A program made the position numbers and the translations under genes. A DNA stretch of 64,000 nt from Ooceraea biroi (taxonomy: Eukaryota; Arthropoda; Insecta; Hymenoptera; Formicidae). Where the stretch lies: positions 1,860,001 to 1,924,000 of the forward strand of contig NC_039517.1 of assembly GCF_003672135.1 (NCBI RefSeq), written 5' to 3'. Shown in pieces: positions 13,975 to 26,451 of this stretch (position 1 is its first letter; each line of letters opens with the position of its first letter). Below the pieces are notes generated by a model. That model ran no database searches. It saw only the letters and a list, made by a program, of their open reading frames with translations, and was not told where the DNA came from.

Positions 13975-14212
13975 CTGGTAATGTCGAAATACCCTCTCAA
14001 TTAAATCGATTAACTACTTTTTTATAAAATCGAGAATCACGCAACTTCATATAAGAATAATATGTCCAACAAAAATCTGACTTGATTGAATTAATTACTG
14101 ATAGAATAAATTTCAGTCAATTTAGACTCGAACCAATTAAAAAGCTATATTGCTATAATTTTCAGTTGATTAATAATACATATTAATCCATAGATAGAAT
14201 TAAATGCGTCAA
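13975..14212. repeat. Diverged direct repeat, left copy
   Basis: This block matches 15116-15380 in the same orientation: words such as TGGTAATG, TTAATCCATAGAT and AGAATTAAATGC occur in the same order with the same spacing trend, with many substitutions and small indels. The pair brackets about 0.9 kb. It could be the decayed terminal repeats of an old element or a segmental duplication; I cannot tell which. Confidence 0.6.
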
Positions 14213-14360
14213 ACAAATTCCAAGAATAGCGATTCCACTAATTGCTTCCGAAATTTTCAACATTATTTTAATTATTTCAAGATCATTGATCCGATTTCTC
14301 GCTCGCAAAATAACATTTCCATCAAGAGAACATGAATTAAAACCGTGATGTTGGGTGAAA

Positions 14361-14606
14361 AATCGGAACACCTTCGAACAGTAATTCTTGGAATCATAAA
14401 AAAATTCCTGGAATTTGTTCTCGTGCCATCTCTTACCAACTCATGTTCTCTTGTTACAAATTTCAATTTTTCGGGCGAAGAATCGATCTAACACCTTCGA
14501 TCAGCAATTCTTGGAATCATAAAAACAATTCCTGGAATTTGCTCTCGTGCCACCTCTTACCAACTCATGTTCTCCTGTTACAAATTTCAATTTTTTCGGG
14601 CGAGAA
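14361..14606. repeat. Two-copy tandem repeat, period ~123 bp
   Basis: The block containing CCTTCGAACAGTAATTCTTGG at 14371 recurs at 14494. Both copies include GAATCATAAAAA, the CTCGTGCCA..CTCTTACCAACTC stretch and TTACAAATTTCAATTTTT. Similarity is high, so this duplication is younger than the flanking diverged repeats. Confidence 0.85.
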
Positions 14607-14683
14607 ATCGGGCCAATAAAAATAAGAAACTATGTATGCGACAATTAAGTTTTTTTTTAACGTGTGGAAAACCTTCAAAAGGC

Positions 14684-14732
14684 ACCACTGGTCCTTGGAA
14701 AGGACCAGTGGTAGTGGGATTCTCACCCACTA
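14684..14732. other. Two adjoining perfect stem-loops
   Basis: ACCACTGGTCCTT (14684-14696) pairs with AAGGACCAGTGGT (14700-14712) around a 3-nt loop. Directly after it, TAGTGGG (14712-14718) pairs with CCCACTA (14726-14732) around a 7-nt loop. On the minus strand the pattern TTTTTAGTGGGT...CCCACTA reminds me of 3' regions of insect non-LTR retrotransposons, but I cannot confirm this without a search. No coding frame is supported. Confidence 0.55.
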
Positions 14733-15115
14733 AAAACCATACTGTGATCTTTCCGATGCATAATGGGAGGCCCAAAGAATTGCAAAGCATTACTTCTGGG
14801 ATTCCCTTACGTGGTCGAATCAACGACGCTCTGTATAGGTTTGGTTAGCAACGGAGTGGAGTCACATCCCTCCGCCGCCATCGTCCCGGGGACCGCAATG
14901 CAATGGAGGGCCTGATCGCCAGTCAGGGCCTCCTGCGATCTCACGAGGAAAATCTGCTGTATTGGTCCTTTCTTCACGGCTGCTGCTATCGCCACGCTTT
15001 CTAAGGGTGAAGCCGGAATTGACCTTAGATTCCTTGCAACTATTGCAGCAATTCCTGAAAGTGCAAAGAAAAGTTTTGAGATTGGTATTATCGTGTAACA
15101 TTAAATTAGCTACAG

Positions 15116-15380
15116 ATTTTACGTTATTGGTAATGCCAATTCTCCCTCGAACAAATCAATTTAATGACTTTCCTATGAAATGGAGAACCAGCTTCTGTCT
15201 TGAATACAGGAATAAAGCATTTAATGAAAATCTGATGTTCTTTAATTAATTGCTGACCTAGAATTCCTCTCAAACTAGACTCGAATCGATGGATCGGTTG
15301 CAATATTTTTATATTATATTACTCTAGTTGATTAGTAATATTAATCCATAGATGCGTGTTTTATAGAATTAAATGCATTC
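15116..15380. repeat. Diverged direct repeat, right copy
   Basis: The partner of 13975-14212, in the same orientation. It has a short insertion (GCGTGTTTTATA) before the shared AGAATTAAATGC end. Confidence 0.6.
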
Positions 15381-17087
15381 ATGCGAGAGAGCGCGCGGAC
15401 CGGCCGACTGTAACCATTGCTTGTTAACGAGGAGTTTGCGCGTACTCCCGAAAACGTCGTCTACCGCTATATTGGATTACAGAATAACATTATACTTTCA
15501 AAAGGGGCCCGCGCGTATGCAAAATTCATTGACACAACCGCACCCGTTGACGAGTGACTCGATTATTCAATTTTCGCCGGGCACTTTTTCGCCGAGTCGC
15601 TCGGGGGCCGCGGCAGAATCGCCGATCGCGCAGTTTAAAACCATTTACATTCGTCCGTGGTCCGCGAACCGTCCGTAAATACCGAGCGTGTTCCATTTGT
15701 TGCTTGCAAAATTCGCTGAATGGGCATTCAGAAAACGCACGGTCTCGCCCCGGCGTGACGTGCTCTCGCGTGCATTTTCGTTCAATAGGAACGATAATGA
15801 GCACAGCCTCATGACTCTAAAACGACCGATGAATCGCGTCCATTATGGGCGACTGAGAAATAAAGTTCCAGTCGACGGTTGCGTTTTTCGCAAAACTTCA
15901 GCGCAAAACTTTCGTTTGAAACGACAAAACAATTCTATCTTTAAACCGTACCGGGCGTTCGCACACATGTTACGCCATGTTATCGAATCTATAAAATATA
16001 TAAAACTCGAGATAAAATCATCGCGTGTACCAAGTAATGGAAGAAATAATTTTCGGTTACGAGATAAACATTTATTTTATAAAGCTCGCAAATACTCTGC
16101 TTAGTCCATGATTAAATAAGTTTTTTTTCTACGCTCGATACAAAATCGTACGCTGCGCGGAGAGAAGAGTCGCTCCGTGAGATTCCAAGATCCGGCGATA
16201 TCCGTTTCGTGATCATCGCGGCTTCGAGTCTTCGTCGTAGAGAGCGTGGGACCTCTAATCTTCCAGGGATCGGTAACGAGGACGAAATAAGCGCGCCTTC
16301 TCTGTGAGGGAGGTTTATGAGTAAACCGAGGGCCGGAAGGGAAGATAGAGATAGAGAGATAGAAAGAGAAATGAAGAGAGCCGGTCGAGATGTAAACGCT
16401 GGCACGTGACAGCGTCAAAGGGGTTACATGGCGCGAGATGGAGATGGAACAAAGGCGTTTCCCGGGCACGTGTGCAACGTGCGCGAGATCCTATCGCTAT
16501 GCAACGGGCTCTAGGGCGCGCATAGGTAACCTACGTAGGCAAGGACCTCTTTTTCTCTCCTCTCTCTCTATCTCTCTTCCTCTCCCAGTTTCCACGGGGT
16601 TGGAGACGGGCCATGAAGACGGGCGAGGTAACGAGAGCCGTAGATCAGGCTCAAGTCGTCCGCCGCGCTCTTTCTTTCGGGGATCCCGTCGAAGCGCCGC
16701 AGAATTATAGACTCTTTCGACGGCACGAGAGAAGCAGGTTCCTTCTTCCTGTGGTGTTCCCCGTTTCTTCTCTCCTCTCCTCTCCTCTACTCTTCTCTTC
16801 TCGGTGAGAGAACGTTTCGTTTTCGCGCGACGGCGTAACGACGCCGGCCACCCTTTTCGGTCGCTATTATTGCCATCGCGATGGTGGATTCGCATCGATT
16901 TATCGCGCGGGATTCCTCTCGTAATTCTGCGCACGTAATTCTTCGACGGCGTCTTCGTAGGTTCGCGTTAGCTATTTCGATTTAAGTGATTCACGGAATA
17001 ATTGATTGACTCGCATTATTATTAATGCTCCGCGATAAAGAACGAGTCGATGTATATTTAGCGTGCTTTTTTGAGCGGAATCTTAAT
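15381..17087. other. Non-coding unique DNA
   Basis: No gene recognised. Short open frames around 15554-16104 and 16101-16934 are Arg/Ser-rich and lie across pyrimidine-rich tracts (16555-16585, 16768-16801). No transposon ends are seen. Confidence 0.5.
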
Positions 17088-17091
17088 TTAA

Positions 17092-17985
17092 GGGGTTACA
17101 TACCTCCATAGCGGCGAAAAAGTGATATGTTTAGGAAATTTTTTTAGGGGGTATAGCTGAAATAATAAAGTAAAATATGAATTGCATATGATTTACTGAT
17201 CCTTTAAGTGTAAAAAAATAATTAATAATAAATTTTTGAATATTAATAAAATGAAGTTTTGTGGCATTAATTGGACCGCTGCTAAAAAAATATCCCCTCA
17301 AGAGTCGGCATGATATCTTGTAACATTGATGGATCTGACAAATGCAAGAAATTTCTTGTAAAGTAATGTTGTAGTTATAGTCTGTCGAGCCAGATTTTTT
17401 AATTTCAAAAAAATAAACAATTTATGCCATGTCAAAGTTGAACTTCATGTTTTCATGAAAACTTTCGGTCTTTAATTGTTTATAAAACTTGTATTAAACA
17501 AAATTGCAAAAAAATGGCTCGACAGACTATAGACAAAACGATTACGAAGATTTGAGAACAAACAATTTTAAAAAATATTGAAAACTCTTCGAGTTATCGT
17601 GCCGACCGTGTCAAAAAAACTGGTTTCGAGAAAAACGCGTTTAAAGTTTGCGAAGTAAAAATCGTGTAAATATGAATTTTTGTAGTGAACTTAATCTCCC
17701 ATTCCAATTTCATATTGCGTGCCTTCCTTCTCGATAATTTTTATATTTTGTACAGTTTTCTGTAATCTGTGGGCTGTCGAGCTTCTTTGCGGTAGCCTGC
17801 GCCGCACGCAGCAGCTGCGCGCCGCGGCCCGCCTCCTGACGCGCGGTCATATTTATTGTTATATCTTCGTTACGGATTGGAATTTTTCACTAATTCTTTT
17901 TTTATTATATTTTTAAAAGTATAAAGAATAAAAATCAGTAATAAAAAAAATCGATTGTTTGAAAATTCTGGAGGTATGTAACCCC
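17092..17985. mobile_element. TTAA-flanked MITE (894 bp), family shared with 54103-55333
   Basis: The terminal inverted repeat GGGGTTACATACCTCCA is perfect at both ends and is immediately flanked by TTAA (17088-17091 and 17986-17989), the target used by piggyBac and Kolobok type transposons. Inside, a second inverted pair (TATAGTCTGTCGAGCC near 17376 and GGCTCGACAGACTATA near 17516) forms a hairpin. A block at 17591-17650, including 26 identical bases at 17624-17649, matches 54603-54663 in the other TTAA element. This indicates one family, although the terminal repeats differ. There is no transposase frame. A GC-rich insert-like piece lies at 17770-17850. Confidence 0.85.
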
Positions 17986-20900
17986 TTAAGATCCGTTATA
18001 TGATACGTGTTGGAGCTGCTTCGAATAGCCATTATTGGCGAATCATCGTTAAACGCGTCTCTCTGGTGAAATGCGCTCCTGCGATTTTTTTAGAACAAGG
18101 AACGAGAAGGCGACAGTGGTTTCCTCGTGTCAACGCATCAGCGCTGTTTGCGTCGACAAAGGCAGACGGGAGGATCTTTACGATCCGTCGTCGATCAACG
18201 TTTCATTAACGGCCGGACCGAAAGCTGCGCTATTTTACCCTTTTTATTCCCGCCCGCTCCCTCGCGACACCGTACAGCGCCACTGTACACCCGTGAAAGA
18301 GACGTTTCCAATCTCGGTCTTCAAAGAGTCCGTTAAACTCCGGTTATTTCCCACCGTCACAATCGCGCGGCTCCCGAGAGTGCAACCCCTTCCTTCTGCA
18401 TCCTTCCTTCATTCAGCAGCCGATGCAATCTCGTTTATCCTCTCCCTCTCCCCCGCCGGAATCGCCGGACACCGATTCTTTCCTGATTGTTTATCGGAGG
18501 CGAATACCGTGGCGATAAAGGAGAACCGTGCTCCGTTTCTCCGCGGTTGGCGAATCTCTCCTTAACGCCTGCTGGTTTCGCCTCGACGAATCGAGCGAGT
18601 GCATTCACGATTTACGGGTTTCTCGGGGAACGTCGTCGACCGGGAAATTCAGATCCGTCGCAAAGCGATTTCCGATTAAACAAAATTGTCGGCCGCCTGT
18701 TTACGCAACGCGTTGTTCCTGAAAAGATGATTAGATTTTTCCCTTTCTCTCGCGATTTCTTTCTCGAGTGCTTCTCCGTCTCGGCGAAGCCTCGGTGGGC
18801 TGGACCAGGCGGTGTCGTTTAATTTTAACCGCGACGGGCACGATGAATGGCGGCCTGTGATCTCGACGAGGCATATATTTTCGAGTCGACGCGTCGACCT
18901 GCGATCCACGACGCGTCCACGGGATCACTCGGCACGTCGTTGAGATGCCATCGTCGAGAGATTCCGTCGCCGCCTCGCGCCACTGCAACCCCCCCGGTAA
19001 CCCTTAACGAGCCACGTGAAACGCGAGCGAACTCGCGTTTTCCTCTTTGGTCTTTTACGGGCACGAAAAGCTCGCGTTCCCCATTTGCGAAGGTTTGTCA
19101 ACGTTATCAGAGACTGCCTGAATGAATGATCGATAAATGAAAGAAAAGACCTAAAGAGATAGCAGATAATTTTTCTTGAATAAAAGTAATGGTCTTTAAG
19201 AGCGAACGCAGAGGGCCGAGCTAATGCGAGGTGAAAGGAGCCAATCTTGTATCGGCGAGAATTCAAATGACGCCTCTCTCGATTCTTCCCGCTGCCGCGA
19301 TCGACCTAGTTTTTCCTTTCTTCTGCGGAGACGACAGCACCCTGCCGCGCAATATATCTTTCTCTCTCCGATACTCCCTCGCCGAGATGTAAGAGCCATC
19401 ATTATTTTCCGCGGATGGATGAAGGTACACGTCGCTCGGTGCGCCGAGCGGAGAAATATAATGCCGGAATGAACTCGCCGCGTCACGGTAGCAAGCGGAA
19501 TTCTAAACAGCCAGGTCCGCGATAAAGCAAGTAGCTCTTCTCTTGCTCTCTTTCTTTTTCTCTCTTGTCGAAAGAGTGTGTACCACGGGCGGAACTTTAT
19601 TTATCGGAGCTTATATCGCGCAGGCACGCGGTGCGGCGAGTCCGTGACCGGAGAATCAATCTCCGGGTTACTACACCATAACTCGCGGTCTATTAAAAGA
19701 GAACGAGGAGTCAGGTCTCCTCTCGCGGTCTGTTGACAGAATTGTTAAAGGGAATCATCCGGCATCCTCGGGGGAGAGGAAGGAATCACGGGATATTTAT
19801 CAAATCCGCGTGAAAGATCGTCGCTTACGATCGCAGAGCGCCAGCGGGCGAGGTGGAGATAGACGCACGTGGACAGACTCCCTGCGGAGTCTCGGAAACC
19901 GTGAAGGGTAGCGTTTGCCGCGGGCAAGGGTATGTTCCTCCGAACGTGGCGGATATCGCGCCGCAAAATTATTTAAAAACCCGACTAAACGCTCTGACAA
20001 ATCTGACGAAGTCGGAATCCTTAATCCGCGAGGCGTTGATCGGAGATCGCGCGCGATTCCGCGCGGCGAGTTAATTCGGGAGCAGCTTGCGCAAGCCACG
20101 TGGAAGTTACTGCTCCACGCGGAGAATAATCGCCACTCGGCGTGCGCGGTGAGGAAAAAAGGGCACGAGCGTTAATCCTTCTGGATAACCGCGGGGAGAG
20201 AATGCGGAGAATGCGGGTCACGTTAACAAGCGCCGCGAGGGCTTCACGACGAAACAATCCCCTCGGCGACTGCAGTGCGACTTATTTATCGAGAGATTCC
20301 CTCGCCGCTCCCGCGGCGGCCAGCGGGGCGTGCCGCCGTATCAATCTCTCCGAGCGTTGTCTTTGATCTGCTAAAATAGCCGCGTGCTGTCGAGAGACTT
20401 AACGCGCGAGGTCGAGGAGGATTTGGCCGATTAAATCCGTGCCGGAAAAAGGAGACAAAGAGCGAGAAGAATGGGAGGAGCGCTGCTGAGAGAAGTAAAG
20501 AGAAAAATGGAAAGAAAGAGAGAGAAAGGAGTGGAATAGACTGAGACAGAGAGAACTTATTTTGCAATCTGAAAAAAGTCCACGGGAGTTTCTCGCAGGA
20601 TGGATTTGCAAGTTCCACGCAAGATTGGGGATGTTGCAAAGTGAAAAGCACAAGCAAGAGTATTACATCTATTTCTCTCTCTTTCTCTGTCTCTCTGTGG
20701 CGATATAAAAAATGTATGAAACGTGAAGAAGAAATAGCGAAAGAAACGTCACTACGATGGAATAAATAACGAGAACAATAAGAAGACGGTACGGAAAATA
20801 ATGAACGATAATAAGATAGATAGCACTTGAAGAAAGAAAAAGTTTGCACGGTTTGGAGGAGGAAACGGGCTTGCAGCCTGCTGAGACGATTCCGTGAGCG

Positions 20901-21008
20901 TCTAGATGATTATTAAAGACGAGCCTCGGCATTTCCGTAATTATTTAGACCGCGTCGTAGTATCGAACGATGTTTCTCTTTATTCCTTCGATCGGACGTA
21001 CCTCTATT

Positions 21009-21032
21009 CCCTCCTCCTCCTCCTCCTCCTCC
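21009..21032. repeat. (CTC)n microsatellite
   Basis: A near-pure CTC trinucleotide run of about eight units. Confidence 0.9.
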
Positions 21033-23563
21033 ACCTGCTTCTCGAAAATGGATAAATTGAAGGATTATAAATGGAAGCACTAATGAGAACGACGAGTGAT
21101 CGAACTGATTTCGCCTCGTTACGTCGGCAATTCGTGAAATTTTTCCCAGGACTTCATCATCCAAATGCGGTTCCTCTTTCTCGCAGCTCAATTTGTTAAT
21201 ATCGCGATCACGTACACAATTATTGCGAGTGTATTAAATTATTATACAACCGTCGCGAACTCGGATGACTCCAAACTATTAATTTGCCGCTTGGAATAGC
21301 GACATCTTCTTTTAATTGAATTTCCAAGTTTATCGGGAGAGAAATGAGAGAGAGATTTCTACATTTCAATTCCACAAACACATTACACATTTTCAATAAC
21401 CGTAGGATGATTCGCGTTACCAAATTTAGCGCCACGAGAATTGTGCACCCCTTTCTTTTTTCTTCGCGCGTTCACTAAACGCACGAGGAATTCTCGTCGC
21501 TCGCCCCCAACCGCCCTTAGAAGACCGACATACTGGCGAACCGCTCAATCAAAATCCAATTTTTTCATCGCGAGGAGCCCGCTTGCAGCTGTTGTCCGGG
21601 TCTTTCTGCCGGCTTCTCTGGACACGGCTTGAAACGCGCCTCGTCCACAAAGATATCCGAGCGGAGGACAACTGCCGGCTCGGGACAAAGCCCGTACAAC
21701 CCGCGACAGCCGCGAAGACGAGGAATAAAAGACTGGGAGAAGAGAAGGGTGGTCGACGGGGGGGAAGAAGGGCCCGCTGTTCTGACGGACTTAGGTCGAT
21801 GCAATTTTCGCGAGGATCCATTAAGGCGCTGGGCGCAATTAGTGAGTGCCTTAACAAGGCCATTGTCGCGCCGAGGCGCTTCCTATCCCGCCGTTCTATC
21901 CGTGCCCTTCCCTTTTTAGCTACCACCCTTTCTTCCTCTCTCTCTCTCTTTTTGTTTCTCCTTCTTTTTCCTTCTCGCTCGGTCGCTCCTCGCTTTTTCG
22001 TGCGCGCTCGCTCGCTCACGCACCCCCGCGATTTTACTTGCGAATTTAATTTGCCTTTTTCCCGACCCATCCCCGAAACGTCGGTCAAAGGGGGTGGCTT
22101 TCAGGCCGCTCCGTCGAGGGGGCGGGTTACCGGTTACCCCGCAGCCGCATCGGATTTCATTAAGAGCATTGTGCGTGGGAGTGACTCGTCACGCGGCCGC
22201 GGCAGATCTGCGGAAGGGTTGCTCGGCCTGACTGGATCCGACACTTTCTCTTCTCATCGGCAACCAGTAATTTTCCCTGTTTACCCCACTGTTAGCGTGC
22301 GTACGCGTTCGGAGCGCAGCGTTACATGGAACTCCACACCACCTGCGTCAATCTTGTCGCTGCCATTGATACGTCAATCGACAACAGCAGTCAAACGATT
22401 AATTACTATACAAAAATATCTATGATGATGATAAAAAAATTATTAATCGCGCTGATCGCACAATTTCGCTTTTATCGCCGGATTGTTTGCGTGTATGAAA
22501 CAATCGGTCCCGCTGGCGAGTCGTAGTACTTCGCAGTTTGCGAGAAGCAATTTGCAGCGATCGCGAATTGCACCCATCGAAAGCACCGTGGCGTACAATA
22601 ACGGTTTAAGAGCCGGCGAGTCGAAGCTGAAATATTCGCGCGCGCCGAAGGAGCGCCGATCGGAGCAATCAATGCGCGCGTGATTATTATTATATTACCC
22701 GCTCGCGTGAATTACATAGGCGCGTGTCGCGCTAATTGCACGACCCGACTGGAACTTCGTCAAAGCGGATTGTTACATTATAAGTGCGTTAATTCAGGAC
22801 ACGATGAGAGAGCAAGAGAGAGAGAGAGAAGGATCCGTTGGGGCGCGTTGTTGCGTGAACGAACTAGACCGGCCGCGCGCGCAAGTGCGCCACTTGATTA
22901 ATTCAATTAAAACGCGCGAGCGAGCGAGTGAGCGAGCGAACGAACGAGCAAGCGGGCGAGCACGCGGATGCCGGCACTTCGCGCGAATAATTAATCTTAA
23001 CGCGAAATTACTACCAGCGAGGAGGCCGCGCGGTGATTGTCCGGATGAAGTGCCGTCGGTGCGGTTCATAATTATGCGTTTCTGGTCGTTTTGTACCCCC
23101 CTCCCTCTCCTGCCGCTGAGAGCAAGCCCCGAGACGAATTAAACGGCGCCTAGAACGAGCGCGCGCGAGTGTGAGCTTGGTCCTGTTTCTCGCCCCGAAA
23201 AAGAGAGGAAAGGGATCACACGCGAGAGTTTTGCACCGCGCGCTGCCTTGTTATTCGAGCAGTTTATCCGAGCTTAGTAATGGGCTTAATAATGATGCGA
23301 AACGGGGTACAAAAGCGCGGAGAACGCGCTGGTGTTCCCGCGTCGTAATTGCAAGAAGAATCTCCGAGTGTTGTAATCTCGAGATTTCGAACGAGCGAGC
23401 GAGGACCTTTGACACGCGCGTCGAGCCCCGTGAGTTCCATCGGCTGAGCTCCACCGAGTTCCACCGAGCGAAGTTGTTTCGCGAACTTTCGTCGTCGACG
23501 TTACTGTAATTTTAAATTGACAACTACGAGAATAGAATATTATATTTTTTCAAATATGTATTA

Positions 23564-23633
23564 ATTTCTTTTTTTTCTTCTTTTTTTTATTCGCAGAGAT
23601 CCGTCAGACGAGGCCTCTCGGAAAATTTCAGGG
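23564..23633 (+). other. Candidate 3' splice site followed by possible 37-nt exon
   Basis: A long, nearly pure pyrimidine tract (about 23564-23588) is followed by TATTCGCAG, with the cut predicted at 23596/23597. That is an unusually strong 3' splice site. A usable GT donor (GGG|GTGAGG) follows at 23634, which would define a 37-nt exon at 23597-23633. The exon length is not a multiple of three. I see no protein match, and a (CT)-rich genome offers many chance acceptors, so this is a weak gene hint. It is on the same strand as the recursive splice site at 26445. Confidence 0.3.
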
Positions 23634-25832
23634 GTGAGGCTCCGCAGGCTCGCGCGCCTCGGGGGTTGCCGGCTCGTCGAGTTTAATTATGTCACGGCTG
23701 ACGATCCGCGTTGCTTTTTCCACGCGCCCGCTCCGCTCGCTCGCTATTAATCTCGCGATGCGGACGCTACCGAATTTATTAATCGCAACGAGAGAAGGCG
23801 GCCTTACCGGGCGCCGACGTTGTTGGTTAGCGAGCCAACGATAAATCAGATTTACGAGCGCTCAGCCGCGGCGGGCTCGCACGAGCGAATGGCTCCCGGA
23901 ATTATTATCCGCGCAGCATCACGATCCCAGATAAAAACGCGGCCGCTAATTATTTCGAGCCGCGCGTCCGCACCGTGTTCTCCATTTGTTCGCCGCTCGT
24001 GACTTATTGGTGGTTGCTCATTCGCTCGCTCGCGAGTAGCGCGTTGGCCGCGCGTTAATACTCCTCCTCTTCCTCTGCGCTCGCGACAGATCCGCGGAAT
24101 TAACTCCGCTCGGCGAATATTTTACGGCGACCAGCAAGAGGAGAGCGCAATCAGCAGCTGGCGCACGTGCTTGCCGGTGCTTGAATAGCGAACGGGGGTG
24201 TTTTTACTGCGATTCTATCGTTACGTGGAATTTGTTATAGTCGAACGGAGAAAAATGGAGAATTTGGGAGCCTCTAGGGCTCCGAATCGAAAAAAGTTCC
24301 GCGTGAAATGACGAAGCGAAGCATGCGCGCTAAAGATGCATGTCGCAGGGACGGTTATAGCTCGGCAGAAAGGAAAGAAAAAAAAGAAAGTTGGCGTCAC
24401 GCGACTTCGTTTGCCAGTGCAATTACGAGAATCGCGGGGACTGTTTCTTCAGCTGGCAGCACATGCGACAGCAAAAGGACAAGAGCTCGAGAGGGATCGA
24501 GAGAGAGAGAGAAAGAGAGAACGGCCAAAAGTTTCGCTCCGGTGCCACCGTGCCTTTTCACCCCGCTCTCTCGTTTAAACGCGGGACGTGCGTTACGGAA
24601 TGCATTACGCAAGCAGAGCCAAAAAAGCGCGGTTCAGCTCCGCTCCACTCCGCTTCGCGTCGTGGTGCACCGGAGCACGACGAAACGAAACTCGCGCGAA
24701 AGAGTTTAATCCCATCGTTCCCCGGCTAATTCCGCGTGCGGATTTTCCTTCCAAAAAGGGGTTAAATATCGAGATCAGAGAAACTGTGAAGCGTACAAAA
24801 TTTTCCAGCGAGGAAAAAGCGAGGACGCAAGCTCGTTCCACCCTCTCGCGTTCCGCCTGCAAAGCGGAATTATTACAGGTGCTTGCACAAATTCGTATGA
24901 TATTACAGCCATCTTCCTTCCCTCCTTCCGGATCTTTCCCATCGCTTTCCCATTGTTTAATATAATTCGAAACGCTGGCACGAGAAAATATGATTACGAC
25001 TCGGACGGGCCTCGGCGCGTGACGCGGCGTGTTCGCGCGACTTACGAGAGTGTAATGCACCCTCGTGAGTCAGAGCGACGAGCAGACCTGCCTCGTGCCG
25101 ATGAGAACCGACCGTGCCCGTTAATGGATTTGACAAGATTGAATTATAGACCGCGCCGTCCGTCGTCGACAATACGTCGCTGCGCGGGGCCCGCGCCGAG
25201 GGGTCCGCCGGGCGCGTATACCGGCGATCCATTTGAAAGTAATGAACCGGGGGGGCCGACAGACCTCCTTTCCGAGCGGACACACGCGACCGCTGTCGAT
25301 AATTACGTCGGAAATTTCGTGTCGATTTATCGCCGGCCGTGGAAAAAGTCTAGCGAGTCTTTGAGAGAGAAAGAAAGAGAAAGGAGAGATGGAAAATGTC
25401 AGACGGTCGGTCGGTCGGTCGGTCAGGGGGCGGCGATAATGAAACGGCGAGGTTTATTGCCGGCGACTAGCCCGAGGAGAGTATATGCGACTTCTTAGTG
25501 CCCCCGTCTGCACGAGGGGGGCTTCCTGGGAAACGGCCGTTTCGACAGATTACCAATCTAATCGAATGTTTGCCGTGAAAGGTTTATCGTGGCTCCCCCC
25601 CTCTCTCTCTCTCTTTTTCCGACTATCCCTATCGGGGTTTAGTTTAATAAAGTCGATCGATCGATTGGACGAGCGAGCGCCGGCCAATGCCGCTGCTAAG
25701 CAGATGTCGTGTAATTGTATTGATTACGTCAGCAGCCCGGTGCGAACGCAATTTGTGGATTTTTGCGAAGCTGTCGGCGAACCCTCGGATACAAATCGCT
25801 CTGCGAGGCGCATTATTTAATGAAGATAACTG

Positions 25833-26332
25833 CACAGTTGGAAAATTTGTGTTTTCTTGTTAAAAAATATGCCGGTTAACATTTTGTGTTAAATATTTAA
25901 CACATTCATGTGTTAATTTAACATATTGCTGTTGTGTTAATTCAACTCAAGTGTTAAATTTTTAAAACAACTAAAAAAAAGTGTAAAAATCACACATTGT
26001 GCACCTATTTTTAATTTTACACAATAGATATGTTCCGTATTATTAGTGACAAGTTGTATCTGTTAAAATTGACAGAAAACTATGTTGAGAGTAAAGATGT
26101 ATGTAAAAATAACTTTTTTTCGAGTTAATTTTATCATTAAAAATATGTTGATTTTACACAAAATTGATTTCAAATTACTTCGCAGTTTGCATTCATTTTA
26201 AGTTAAAATATTAACATTATATTAGTGTCACCATTTAACATATCCATATTATGTTAAATTAACACAAAAATTTATGTGGACCGTTTGGGACATGTGATAT
26301 CTGTTAAATTTAACACAAATTTTTCAACTGTG
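25833..26332. mobile_element. TTAACA-rich MITE (~500 bp)
   Basis: The ends form an imperfect inverted repeat: CACAGTTGGAAAATTTGTGT at 25833 and its near complement ending CAACTGTG at 26332. The interior is AT-rich and packed with TGTTAA and TTAACA words on both strands (for example 25890-25960 and 26210-26320). It has no coding frame. The exact outer boundary and target duplication are not clear, so I cannot assign a superfamily. Confidence 0.6.
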
Positions 26333-26427
26333 TGACGCTGGCATGTTTTCGTTAATTGTTGTGTGAAAATATAATAAACGAACGTAGTTGTAATATTATT
26401 GTAATTCATCGAATAATGCTGAGACCG

Positions 26428-26451
26428 AAATTTTCTTCTTTTCAGGTAAGT
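26428..26451 (+). other. Candidate recursive splice (ratchet) site
   Basis: The sequence AAATTTTCTTCTTTTCAG|GTAAGT places an excellent 3' splice site directly against a consensus 5' splice site, with the junction at 26445/26446. This juxtaposition is the defining signature of zero-length exons that let very long insect introns be removed in steps. If real, the window lies in a long intron of a + strand gene. I searched by eye for the same motif on both strands and found no second one of equal quality. It could also be chance. Confidence 0.45.

Larger units (their letters stand above)
17990..25832. other. Non-coding unique DNA, mostly CpG-rich
   Basis: No gene with a recognisable protein. Many 80-280 codon frames (for example at 18071-18565 and 21583-22425) are low-complexity and overlap frames on the opposite strand. 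It contains (CTC)n at about 21009-21032 and a GGTC tetranucleotide run at about 25404-25424. The one notable element is the splice-acceptor candidate near 23596, listed separately. Confidence 0.5.

Noticed and set aside
19610..19640. Partial likeness to miR-124 (GGCACGCGGTG)
   Set aside because: The match stops after 11 bases and no precursor hairpin is evident.
21583..22425. 280-codon + strand frame, the longest in the window
   Set aside because: Composition follows GC and CT-rich tracts, an opposite-strand frame overlaps it, and no family motif is visible.
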